Below, piece by piece: positions 9,471 through 18,586 of a DNA stretch of 64,000 nt (its first letter is position 1; each line of letters starts with the position of its first letter). Position numbers and translations under genes: made by a program. The stretch lies in the NCBI RefSeq assembly GCF_030269925.1, contig NC_085135.1, positions 10,664,753 to 10,728,752 on the forward strand, given 5' to 3'. The DNA is from Bombyx mori (Eukaryota; Arthropoda; Insecta; Lepidoptera; Bombycidae). The notes beneath the pieces were generated by a model that worked only from the letters and a program-made list of their open reading frames with translations, was not told the origin of the DNA and made no database searches.

Positions 9471-10093
9471 ATGTCTGGGGGGACATCACCCCCCATAGTC
9501 AGCACGCCCGGCCCGTCCAAAGGACGTTCTGTGGTCTCACGCATGTTTGCCCACCGCCCTTCGACCCCTAACCCCGGTCTTATGGACCCTGATCTGGCCA
9601 ATCGGCCTGGACCTTCCAGAGAGGCTCAGGGGTCCCCGAAGACCGGTCCGGGGGAAAGTACCTTTCCTACTCCGGCCGCTCGTTCGGGGGCCACTCAGTC
9701 TCGAAAGAAGGCCAGGTCCGAGTCGGACCAGGGCTCATCCGGAGGTGACAAACGCGCCAGGATAGGACCGTCGTCTAGGTCTAGGGAGGATGACAACAGC
9801 GAGGAGTCTTCCTCTACTTCTCCTTCCTATACCACGACTCCCTCCTCTTCTTGTTCTTCCTCTCGCAGTGGCAGTCCTGAACCCACTCCCACTTCTAAAC
9901 CCACTCCTATGCCAAGGGCTCTTGCCAGTACGGCGGAAGTACGACGGTGCAAGAGAACCCCTCCTCGTTCTCCTTCTCCTCCTATATCTCCCATCCCTTC
10001 TGTTCGGCCTCGAGGTGCCCCTGCCCTAAGCAGCACGGCAGGCAACCTCGAATCCACGAGGTATATGGACTTAGAGGCCACGCAGTTGCGTAC
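9471..10093 (+). pseudogene. Jockey I ORF1, N-terminal part
   Basis: The first 207 codons of ORF1, starting at the ATG at 9471. The protein is Pro/Ser-rich and low in complexity, as is usual for the N-terminal arm of Jockey-clade ORF1. A Ser-rich acidic run lies around residues 90-150. The frame is cut by the 5' LTR of gypsy A; it continues without shift at 18587. The ORF read into the LTR stops after 11 foreign codons. Confidence 0.85.
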
Positions 10094-10283
10094 TGTTATA
10101 AGACGGCCCTGTACCCTTTACTGCTGACACATCCCTATTTCCCTGCTCAGTCAGTGTTTCTAGTGGCCAGCAGTAAACTACAATTCCCATTAGCCTCAGT
10201 CCATTTTCGATCTCCGTCGTGACAACACGTTTGTTGGTTTAAAAGTTTTTTTTAAAAAGGCAATATCCAGAACCCGTATAACA
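10094..10283 (+). repeat. 5' LTR of gypsy A
   Basis: 190 bp, starts TGTTATAAGACGG and ends CCCGTATAACA (ends are inverted repeats TGTTATA/TATAACA). Same as 18393-18582 except in the T/A run. Confidence 0.95.
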
Positions 10284-10286
10284 ATT

Positions 10287-10304
10287 TGGTGGCAGCTAAA
10301 AGGG
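10287..10304 (+). promoter_or_regulatory. Probable primer-binding site of gypsy A
   Basis: TGGTGGCAGC starts 4 bases after the LTR, at the expected place for a tRNA primer. I cannot name the tRNA. Confidence 0.5.
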
Positions 10305-10426
10305 ATTTTAAATATCCCAGGACGTCTCCCAAGTGACTTGTGAACCAAAGTGACATAAAAGTGGAAAAGTGTTTCTTCCCGCGACTGGACTGGACTCACC
10401 ATCACCAACGGAACAACACCTTCGTA

Positions 10427-10455
10427 ATGTTTTATCAATTATCCATTATATATCT
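10427..10455 (+). promoter_or_regulatory. Candidate leader exon with splice donor for env mRNA
   Basis: An ATG at 10427 opens ten codons of hydrophobic character that run into a strong donor, CT/GTAAGT (cut after 10455). Unspliced, the reading stops at once in the donor (CTG TAA), so genomic RNA carries only a 10-codon upstream ORF. Joined to the acceptor at 16521/16522, the codon phase is kept and env gains a signal-peptide-like start. The pairing is predicted from the sequence, not demonstrated. Confidence 0.6.
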
Positions 10456-10596
10456 GTAAGTGTCTCAAAATATTTTCGCGAAGTGAATCTGAACACTATC
10501 AACGCCAAAAATCACAATCAGCAATCAGCCGCTCGCTCAAGTCTCGCGTTATCGGCCGCATTCCATTGAAATAATAACCGAGCCGAGTATTTTGTT

Positions 10597-11580
10597 ATGA
10601 CTACCAAAGAGGAATCCAGACGCCTTAAACCGGACGCTGATAACATGGATTTAAACATTCTATTCAAATTTATTAAACCTTTCGATGGATCACGAGAAAG
10701 GCTAGTGCCGTTCATCAACAACTGTCAGAGTGCCTATGACCTAGCAACCGACGCAAGAAGACCCGCCTTATTAAAATATATACTAAGCCAATTAGAGGGC
10801 AAAGCGGAAAGTGCTTGCTCAATTAAAGAATTCGAAACGTGGGAGCAGCTTTCCGAGTTTTTGACCACTCAGTTTGGTGAAAAGAAGCACTATTCTGCTT
10901 TGCTCTCCGATCTACAGAGTTGTTATCAAAACAACGACTCGGTCAATCAGTTCGCATTACGAATTGAATCTTGCCTATCCAAACTATTAACTGAAATTAA
11001 CATTTCACTAAAAAAGAAAAGCGAACTCGTTGGTCGCGTCGCTGCTATGCAGGATTTAGCCTTACATCATTTTGTCATGGGCTTAAAGCCCCAAATTTCC
11101 ACAATCGTTAGATGTCGTGACCCAAGTGACCTAAACGAAGCTATCAACTTTGCCCTTTCCGAAGAGAAAATTTTAGAGGCCTCGCAAAGGAAGCATAACT
11201 TTATTCCGGGGCCCTCTAATAAAAACACGTATTCACGTCCCAATTACCGACCAAACCAACCTAGAGATTACCATCAGTTTAGACCGACAACGTTTAACCA
11301 CAACATAAATCGCCAGTCAACCAATAACACCAACCCAAGCAGTAACAGTTCGTATTTCTGCAGATACTGCAAGGCCAACGGCCATACTCTTGAAAACTGT
11401 CAGAAGCGTGAATTCAACAACAAAAGATTTCAAATAAACCAAAATCCGCGCACTTTCCAACCTCGACTAAACAATGTCCCTACTAATCGTATTAATTTCA
11501 CAGAACATCTCACGAATACCCATGACGTAATCCACGATGTTAACGATGAAGGAATAGACACAGTCGATACTTTAAACTAG
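10597..11580 (+). CDS. gag: Gypsy A Gag polyprotein
   Basis: 327 codons, from the ATG at 10597 to TAG at 11578-11580. Gag forms the particle shell and packages RNA. The N-terminal two thirds are helical with the conserved motif LEGKAESAC near residue 69, as in insect errantivirus Gags. A single zinc knuckle CRYCKANGHTLENC lies at residues 255-268, followed by an Asn/Pro-rich tail. It is homologous to gypsy 2 Gag (27589-28515), which has two knuckles. The last codons contain the TTTAAAC slippery heptamer in register. The frame is intact. Confidence 0.9.
   Translation: MTTKEESRRLKPDADNMDLNILFKFIKPFDGSRERLVPFINNCQSAYDLATDARRPALLKYILSQLEGKAESACSIKEFETWEQLSEFLTTQFGEKKHYSALLSDLQSCYQNNDSVNQFALRIESCLSKLLTEINISLKKKSELVGRVAAMQDLALHHFVMGLKPQISTIVRCRDPSDLNEAINFALSEEKILEASQRKHNFIPGPSNKNTYSRPNYRPNQPRDYHQFRPTTFNHNINRQSTNNTNPSSNSSYFCRYCKANGHTLENCQKREFNNKRFQINQNPRTFQPRLNNVPTNRINFTEHLTNTHDVIHDVNDEGIDTVDTLN
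11571..11577 (+). promoter_or_regulatory. -1 frameshift heptamer TTTAAAC, gypsy A
   Basis: It reads T TTA AAC in the gag frame and is followed directly by the gag stop TAG. The pol frame is the -1 frame and is open from 11550. Downstream, 11597-11602 can pair with 11624-11629 (6 pairs). A weaker stem, 11580-11584 with 11606-11610, would complete a pseudoknot. Confidence 0.72.
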
Positions 11581-11636
11581 ATCCTGGCTCGCGTAGGTGC
11601 TGTCCGGGTCAATATACGAAAAGCAGCACATTTAAT

Positions 11637-12030
11637 CAGCCCCAAACTGACAGACTTAACCTCATATCCAAGTCTAACCGACAGGGTAACCAGCCCCAAA
11701 CTGACAGACTTAACCTTATATCCAAGTCTAACCGACAGGGTAACCAGCCCCAAACTGACAGACTTAACCTTATATCCAAGTCTAACCGACAGGGTAACCA
11801 GCCCCAAACTGACAGACTTAACCTTATATCCAAGTCTAACCGACAGGGTAACCAGCCCCAAACTGACAGACTTAATCTTATATCCAAGTCTAACCGACAG
11901 GGTAACCAGCCCCAAACTGACAGACTTAACCTTATATCCAAGTCTAACCGACAGGGTAACCAGCCCCAAACTGACAGACTTAATCTTATATCCAAGTCTA
12001 ACCGACAGGGTAACCAGCCCCAAACTGACG
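11637..12030 (+). repeat. Seven tandem 54-bp repeats at the start of pol
   Basis: Units begin at 11637, 11691, 11745, 11799, 11853, 11907 and 11961, with a partial eighth at 12015. They differ at only a few bases. In the pol frame each unit encodes an 18-residue basic/polar repeat (NQPQTDRLNLISKSNRQG). It lies between the frameshift site and the protease. The 148- and 139-residue minus-strand frames across it are only shadows. Confidence 0.95.
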
Positions 12031-12087
12031 GACTCAATTCAGACAAATCTAGCACTCTGAAACCAACATCTGAGAAAGGAAACCTTA

Positions 12088-12102
12088 GGCCATCAACTAC
12101 TG
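12088..12102 (+). repeat. Target-site duplication, left, of the family S fragment in gypsy A
   Basis: GGCCATCAACTACTG, repeated at 12451-12465. Gypsy B has the uninterrupted site near 58737-58751. Confidence 0.95.
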
Positions 12103-12450
12103 CCTGGTAGGGCCGCCGTACCGCGGAGACTGACGTCGTTGGTCGTCGACTATCGCCTCGACGACCCGTCGGTCGGGCGTCCTCGGGGTGGCGCCGCGTG
12201 TCTGGTTGTAGTGTTGACCGCGGGAACCCCCCTACTCTGAACGGGTTCTGACCCCGGACGGAGATCGGACGTCGGGTGTAAGAGTGCAGGGGAGTCGTTT
12301 AGTGGGTGGGCCCTAAAATCCTTGGGCCCGCGATCTGCTCTCAACACCTGCAGATCGTTGAGTCTCACATACCCCGCGCGCCCCCTAGGCGCGGGGACCT
12401 CGTAGGAGGTTCGGCCCCCGGCCCGAAAAAAAAAAAAAAAAAAAAAAAAA
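12103..12450 (+). mobile_element. Family S 3'-end fragment, divergent subfamily, inserted in gypsy A pol
   Basis: 348 bases: the last part of a family S 3' UTR with a 25-base poly(A) (12426-12450), flanked by a 15-bp duplication. It is a strongly 5'-truncated insertion without coding sequence. It differs from the other family S 3' UTRs at many positions, but keeps the 4878-type hairpin (here 12141-12166) through compensating changes, and the terminal GC hairpin. Confidence 0.93.
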
Positions 12451-12465
12451 GGCCATCAACTACTG
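12451..12465 (+). repeat. Target-site duplication, right, of the family S fragment in gypsy A
   Basis: GGCCATCAACTACTG, identical to 12088-12102. Confidence 0.95.
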
Positions 12466-15400
12466 TGCCAACGCCGGCACTCTCCAACTGTAAGGAAATT
12501 TACGAAATTAACATCGATACCTCAAAGAAGTTATTACCTCATGTGCTGGTGGAATCACCAGTGTCCGACATTCCACTCACACTCTTAGTGGACTCAGGAT
12601 CTGCCATTTGTCTACTAAAACAATCATGTGTTCTCAAACAACCACCTATAACTCCCGAACCAATAAACATAAAAGGCATCGATCCCGGCGAAGAAGCCAC
12701 CCCTACATTAGGTTACTTTAATCTAAAATTTAAAATCAATGACAACAAATTAATAAACCATAAATTTCAGTTAATAAAAAATATAAACCTACCCTATGAT
12801 GGTATCATAGGAAACGATTTCCTAACAGCTAACAGTTGCAATATTGACTATAGTCGCGATGTCCTAAAAAAAAATCGTAATGAAATCAAAATACACTTCT
12901 TCGATCAATATTATATCATTCCCCCACGTACGGAAACAGTGATTGAATGTTCCGTCGTAAATCCAGAATTAAAAGAAGGTGTTATAATAGATCAGCACCT
13001 TTCCAAAACACTCCTTACGGCAAACTGCCTTGTAAAGGTAAAAGAAAACAAAAGAGTAAACATTCCAGTCGTTAATATTTCTAACAAACCTACTAAAATC
13101 AGACGTAACCTTAAATTAAAACTAGATGAAATAGACACCTACCCAATTCAGACTCTCCTGAACGTCGAGAATGTAACTAGACGTACAAAAAAGGTACTAG
13201 ATTCTTTAAGAACATCTCATTTAAATCAAGAGGAAATTGATGCCCTTCTTAATCTATGTTCAGATTACTCTGATATATTTCATCTTCCTGACGAGCCATT
13301 ATCCTTTTCTCCAAGCATCCAACACGAAATTAAAACCACTAATGACATTCCAATCCACACTAAATCATATCGGTTCCCGGAATGCCATAAACAAGAAGTA
13401 GAAACCCAAATCAATAAAATGTTGGACCAAGATATTATCACTCCATCTTCCTCTCCTTGGTCCTCCCCCATCTGGGTGGTTCCTAAAAAAGCTGATGCTT
13501 CCGGCCAAAAGAAATGGCGGATAGTAATCGACTATCGGAAACTCAACGACATAACTGTCGGTGAAGTGTACCCTATCCCTCAAATGACTGAGATACTCGA
13601 CCAATTAGGAAAGAGTCAATACTTCAGCACCCTCGACCTTTCATCTGGATTCCATCAACTTCTAATAAAACCGGAAGATGCACCCAAAACAGCCTTCTCT
13701 GTCCCGCAGGGACATTTCCAGTTCAACCGGATGCCCTTCGGCTTAAAAAATGCCCCGTCCACATTCCAAAGACTGATGAATACATGCCTCACAGGCCTCC
13801 AAGGGTCTCGTTGCTTCTCGTATCTCGATGATATTGTCCTATATGCGTTTGACCTTAAAACGGCCATCCAGAATCTCAGAGTCGTATTCGAAAGACTAAG
13901 AAGATTTAATTTAAAACTGCAGCCCGAAAAATGTGAGTTCCTTCGGAAAGAGGTAACTTACTTAGGCCATATAATCACAAGAGACGGCGTTAAGCCTAAT
14001 CCTGACAAAGTCAAGGCCGTAACCCAATATCCTGTCCCAAAATCACAGAAAGATATCAAATCTTTCTTAGGCCTTGTATCATATTACAGGCGCTTCATTC
14101 CCGACTTCTCTAAGCTTGCTAAGTCTCTTACTTCGCTTTTAAAAAAGGACACCCCATTCAATTGGACTAATGAACAGCAACTTAATTTCGAAAATCTAAA
14201 AAATAAACTAGTAGAAGCACCCATCCTTATCTATCCTGACTTCAATTCGCCTTTCCTGTTGACCTGTGACGCCTCTAACTATGCGATATCGGCCATCCTA
14301 TCACAAGGACCTATAGGGCGAGACCGCCCAGTCTCATACGCATCACGCACCTTAAATAAAGCCGAATGTAATTACAGCGTGACTGAAAAAGAATGTCTAG
14401 CAATAGTGTTCGGCACCAAAACATTCCGACCTTACCTTTATGGTCGTCGCTTTACGATCATAACAGACCACAAACCTTTACAGTGGCTATTCAATTGTAA
14501 AGATCCTGGATCTCGTCTTATTCGTTGGAGACTAAAACTTGAAGAATATGACTATGACATCAAATACAAAAAAGGGAAAACTAATTGTAACGCCGACGCC
14601 TTATCACGTTTCCCTGTAAACCCAGTAGAAAGTCTATCGCCCAAACCCACTGAAGAATCAAACCTACCAGTCGACCCTGATGCAACAAAGGACAATCACT
14701 TGAAACCATCTGAAGACCAAAACGTTACTAATCCAAATTCTACCCAAGTCGAACCTACACCAGAAAGCGAACTCATCGACCTCGGTCCTCTTAGCGACAT
14801 AAGTCCTTACGATGACTGTCCATTAGATTTCAGCCCACTCGGTACCCCTCTAGAACCCAACGATAATAACGAGGTCATTGATCCTCTAGCTATCCTAGAT
14901 TCATCAAATGATGACTATCCTAAATTTTTAAAAGCTATGTCCAATAAATCCAATACCCTTACCTTCAACACGAACATAAAAGAACATAACCAAAGTATAA
15001 TGAAAAGCTCTTGTAAAATCATAATAATACCCACATCTATTGACCTTGACGAATCAAACCCATATATCGAAGAAATTTTAAGTAATAACGAAAATTCAGA
15101 CAACATCATTAACGACGAAAAGGAGCTTTATACATTCAAAAAATTCTCAAGCTCCGGGAAAACCTTCTACCTTCTCTTCACAAAAGTTCACCACTTCGAT
15201 GAGTCCTCATATAAGGACATATTCAACACATTAAAGAAAGCTAGAGACGAAATTATGCTCACCGAAACGACAACAGAAATAGCTATAACAGATTTCAAAA
15301 ATGTTTTCGAAAAATTATCTTTTACCAAAATATACAATATGATAAATTATCTTTTCCATGACACTAATATCGCAGTCAACATTTATCACGATTCCATAAT

Positions 15401-16459
15401 TTACCCCACACTGAGCGAAATACCTAAAATCCTGAAAGAGAATCACAACATACCTATCGCTGGACATCTAGGTTCACCTCGCATGTATAATAGAATTAAG
15501 GAGAAGTATTTCTGGAAAGGAATCAGATCCGATATAGACAATTACGTCAAACACTGCTCTCTATGCCAATCCAACAAAGCCCTACGTAAAATAAACCGAG
15601 CGCCAATGCAAATAACCACTTCCTCAACAAAACCCTTTGATCGAATTAGCATTGATATCGTTGGCCCTCTACCAGAAGCCGGTACTATCCAATTGCGGTT
15701 TATACTCACGATTCAAGATGACTTAACGAAATATTCTTGTGCCTACCCTATATCCAATGCTACGGCAGAAGATACTTGTGAATGTTTAGTCCACTTTATT
15801 TCAATATTCGGAATCCCTAAAATGATCGTAACCGACCAAGGCACAAATTTCACAGCTGACCTCTTTAAAAAGACCTGTGAATTCCTTAAAATAAAACAAA
15901 TATGGGCTTCACCATATCATCCACAAACCCAAGGTGCACTTGAACGCAGCCACTCCACTCTTAAAGAATATTTAAAGTCATTTATCAACGAAAACCAAAA
16001 CAACTGGCATAAATACGTTTTTACAGCAATGTTAGCTTACAATACCAATGTCCATACTACAACCCAGTTCACTCCCTACGAACTCCTGTTTGGCCACAAA
16101 CCTTTCATACCAGACTCCATTTATGAACTCCACGCTGACACGACTTATCCCGAATACCTGAAAATGTTAAACCATAAACTTAGACTATCAAGAGAGAAAG
16201 CACTCCAGAATATTCAGGCATCCAAGGAAAGATCAAAGGAATACTATGATCGACACACTCGAATTGTAAAATATAAAGTTGGAGATTATGTTTACCTAAA
16301 AAATCACCTACGACTAAGGAAAGCTCTGTCACCCGTATGGAAAGGACCCTATAAGATAGTCAAAATCCATGGTAACAACACCTTATCCCTATTAATAAAC
16401 CGACGACATGTTAAACATCACTTTGATGAGGTCAAGATTGCACATGAAGCGGGAAATAG

Positions 16460-18316
16460 ATGATCGTAAAAAGAAAACTAAACCTAATAACAATTACCTA
16501 CCTTTATTGTTCTTCTTGCAGACTCACGATCTGTAATCCTATCCTGGGAGATGAAAAGGAAGAGTACACTCATACTATCACCTCGAGCCCTGGCGTCTAT
16601 TTCGACCCGTATGGAGTTGCGAAAATTATGAATGACCACATTCACATCGTCATTCCATTTGACATATCCTTTGCCCCAATCCACATAGATAACATTAAAA
16701 ACGTCTTTAGTACTATACGCTATCTCTGTCAACAAAGTGAATCTATCAATCACTTTGAATGTCATAACTTGATCCAACCACTTGACTCCCTATTCAAAGA
16801 TATTATCCGAGACTTTGAATCCATTTCACATCTGACACCTTCTAATTTAAAACGCTCTGCTTGGTTTGCTGGTATTGGAACTGTTTTCAAACACATCTTC
16901 GGAACCCTAAATGAAGATGATGCACATAAATATAATAGAGCTATTGCTAAAATACAACAAGCCAATAAGGATATCAATTTCAATCTGAAACAAAGTATTT
17001 ACATTTCTAAATCAGCTATTTCAAACTTTAACGCTACTATAAATGAACTTAATAAGAACCAATTCTTACTTGATGAAGCTATCGAAAAATTATCTCTTTC
17101 GGTTAAAAACATCTCTGTGGTCACTAATTCTGTTAGCTTTAGAACAAACTTAGACGAAATTATAAATGTGTTGCAAGGCAATCTGTTAACACTTTCATTC
17201 AAAATCGAAGACCTTGTAAACAGTGTCCTGTTTTCAAAAACAAATACTCTTCATCCTTCTATTGTTACTCCTAAGCAATTATATGTAGACCTAGTTAGTA
17301 ATGTTAAGAATTTACCTAGATTTAATGACTTCCCTGTAGAATTGAACTTAGATAATATTAATATCCTAATGAATCTTGCAGAAATAGTATCATATGTCGT
17401 CGACAACAATCTTGTATTTGTAGTCAAAATCCCTCTCGTGAATATAGAGACTTACAATTTATATAAAGTCATACCTATACCTGTACCGCACAATCCTAAA
17501 TCTCCAAATTCATTTGCACTTGTAACTGCAACGAAACCATTCATTGGAATTAGTGAAAATAAGAAACTATACTTTATCCTTGATAGAATAAGTTCCTGTA
17601 AGATAATCATTGGACATAATTATATTTGTAACCTTGTAGACACATTCAGTGTTGTCAATCATCCAATTTGTGAAACGGAAATCATCACTAAAGCTTTAGA
17701 AACTTTACCTGAAACTTGTATTACGAAATTCATATACGGAACAGTTGATATCTGGCATGAGCTAAATAATAACAAATGGATCTATGTAGAATCAAGCAAT
17801 GAAAAGTTGACTATTGAATGTGACCGTAAAACAACAGATACTATAATATCCGGAACTGGAATACTTACCTTGAATCCAGGTTGCACAGCATTCTGTAAAG
17901 AAAATAAATTAGAAGCAAAAAATACTTACAAAATTGATGTTAATCCTGTTGTTTCAAATTTTAATATAATTAAGGACATTTGTTGTAATGTAATGAAGTT
18001 CTCCAAAATGAGCATCGATGTATCAATACCCCAGTTGCGCTATGTTAACCTTGACAATTTGAATGTAATTCACGATTTACCTATTAAGCCAACCGATGAA
18101 AGTCCCGATGATTTCCTGGATGATCTTTCTGATTATGTTAGTTTTAGTTTTAGCATAGTTTCATTTTTTATAATTTTAAGTTCTATTGCTATTTTCTATT
18201 TTGTAAAAACCAACAAATGTGTCTTTCGTAAAAGACTTTCAATAACAAAAGAACCAGATAGTATTTCTACAAGCTCACCAGCTCCTCACCCTCAGCCTCG
18301 TCTCCGTATGGAATAA
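16460..18316 (+). CDS. env: Gypsy A Env, fusion glycoprotein of the baculovirus F-like type
   Basis: 618 codons open. Insect errantivirus Env proteins are related to baculovirus F proteins and mediate membrane fusion. Visible: a basic cleavage-type site NLKR at residues 129-132, followed by a Gly/Phe-rich hydrophobic stretch with an IFGT motif, like the F fusion peptide; long helical heptad regions (about 165-250); many paired Cys; and a membrane segment near residues 558-582 with a short basic cytoplasmic tail. The ATG at 16460 overlaps the pol stop, but the acceptor at 16521 suggests expression from spliced RNA with an upstream start. The frame is unbroken. A host origin is unlikely given its place between pol and LTR. 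Confidence 0.88.
   Translation: MIVKRKLNLITITYLYCSSCRLTICNPILGDEKEEYTHTITSSPGVYFDPYGVAKIMNDHIHIVIPFDISFAPIHIDNIKNVFSTIRYLCQQSESINHFECHNLIQPLDSLFKDIIRDFESISHLTPSNLKRSAWFAGIGTVFKHIFGTLNEDDAHKYNRAIAKIQQANKDINFNLKQSIYISKSAISNFNATINELNKNQFLLDEAIEKLSLSVKNISVVTNSVSFRTNLDEIINVLQGNLLTLSFKIEDLVNSVLFSKTNTLHPSIVTPKQLYVDLVSNVKNLPRFNDFPVELNLDNINILMNLAEIVSYVVDNNLVFVVKIPLVNIETYNLYKVIPIPVPHNPKSPNSFALVTATKPFIGISENKKLYFILDRISSCKIIIGHNYICNLVDTFSVVNHPICETEIITKALETLPETCITKFIYGTVDIWHELNNNKWIYVESSNEKLTIECDRKTTDTIISGTGILTLNPGCTAFCKENKLEAKNTYKIDVNPVVSNFNIIKDICCNVMKFSKMSIDVSIPQLRYVNLDNLNVIHDLPIKPTDESPDDFLDDLSDYVSFSFSIVSFFIILSSIAIFYFVKTNKCVFRKRLSITKEPDSISTSSPAPHPQPRLRME
16507..16522 (+). promoter_or_regulatory. Splice acceptor for gypsy A env mRNA
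   Basis: TTGTTCTTCTTGCAG: a pyrimidine tract ending in CAG, cut before 16522, just after pol ends. It is conserved in gypsy B (about 43264-43280 on the minus strand). It lies 20 codons into the env open frame, so the mature env probably begins at an upstream exon rather than at the ATG at 16460. Confidence 0.65.
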
Positions 18317-18383
18317 ACTCCCACTTACCATCAACTTACCTTTTCTTTCGCAAACTTACTTAAACCCGTAAGTTTACTCTTAT

Positions 18384-18392
18384 GCGGGGGGT
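18384..18392 (+). promoter_or_regulatory. Polypurine tract of gypsy A
   Basis: GCGGGGGG directly before the 3' LTR; expected plus-strand primer site. Confidence 0.6.
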
Positions 18393-18582
18393 TGTTATAA
18401 GACGGCCCTGTACCCTTTACTGCTGACACATCCCTATTTCCCTGCTCAGTCAGTGTTTCTAGTGGCCAGCAGTAAACTACAATTCCCATTAGCCTCAGTC
18501 CATTTTCGATCTCCGTCGTGACAACACGTTTGTTGGTTTAAAAGTTTTTTTAAAAAAGGCAATATCCAGAACCCGTATAACA
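18393..18582 (+). repeat. 3' LTR of gypsy A
   Basis: 190 bp, matches 10094-10283. It is followed by GTAC, the target duplication. Confidence 0.95.
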
Positions 18583-18586
18583 GTAC

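Larger units (their letters stand above)
11571..16463 (+). pseudogene. pol: Gypsy A pol (protease, RT, RNase H, integrase), interrupted by a family S insertion
   Basis: Entered by -1 frameshift from gag. The repeat linker comes first, then the family S fragment (12103-12450), which introduces a TAG at 12108. After the insertion the frame is open to TGA at 16461. In order: retropepsin with DSG (near 12590); RT with YLDD (13821-13832); RNase H (TCDASNY, TDHKP); integrase with HHCC (about 15440-15580) and D,D,E residues in IDIVGP, VTDQGTNF and GALERSH. The insertion plus duplication is 363 bases, a multiple of three, so the frame is unchanged behind it. Apart from the insertion, no break is seen. 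The stop overlaps the ATG at 16460 (ATGA). Confidence 0.9.
10094..18582 (+). mobile_element. Gypsy-like LTR element with env (gypsy A), complete
   Basis: 8489 bases between LTRs of 190 bp, flanked by GTAC on both sides (10090-10093 and 18583-18586), a 4-bp target duplication as expected for gypsy/errantivirus integrases. Order: 5' LTR, leader, gag, pol (protease, RT, RNase H, integrase), env, polypurine tract, 3' LTR. Its pol is interrupted by a 348-bp family S insertion at 12103. The two LTRs differ only by about one base in a T/A run, so the insertion is recent. Gypsy B (41210-58908) is a close relative. Confidence 0.95.

Noticed and set aside
11637..12030. CRISPR-like regular repeats
   Set aside because: Units are directly adjacent with no spacers, and they are in frame with pol.
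11577..12055. Two long minus-strand frames over the 54-bp repeats
   Set aside because: They are shadows: a 54-bp unit without stops gives open frames in several readings. The plus-strand pol frame is the one continuing into real domains.
12306..12465. Start of gypsy A pol at 12306
   Set aside because: The frame there is the inserted family S 3' UTR and A tail (poly-Lys); real pol begins at the frameshift site at 11571.
16460..18316. env as a captured host gene
   Set aside because: It lies between pol and LTR and is shared by three elements; it has fusion-protein features of insect errantiviruses.
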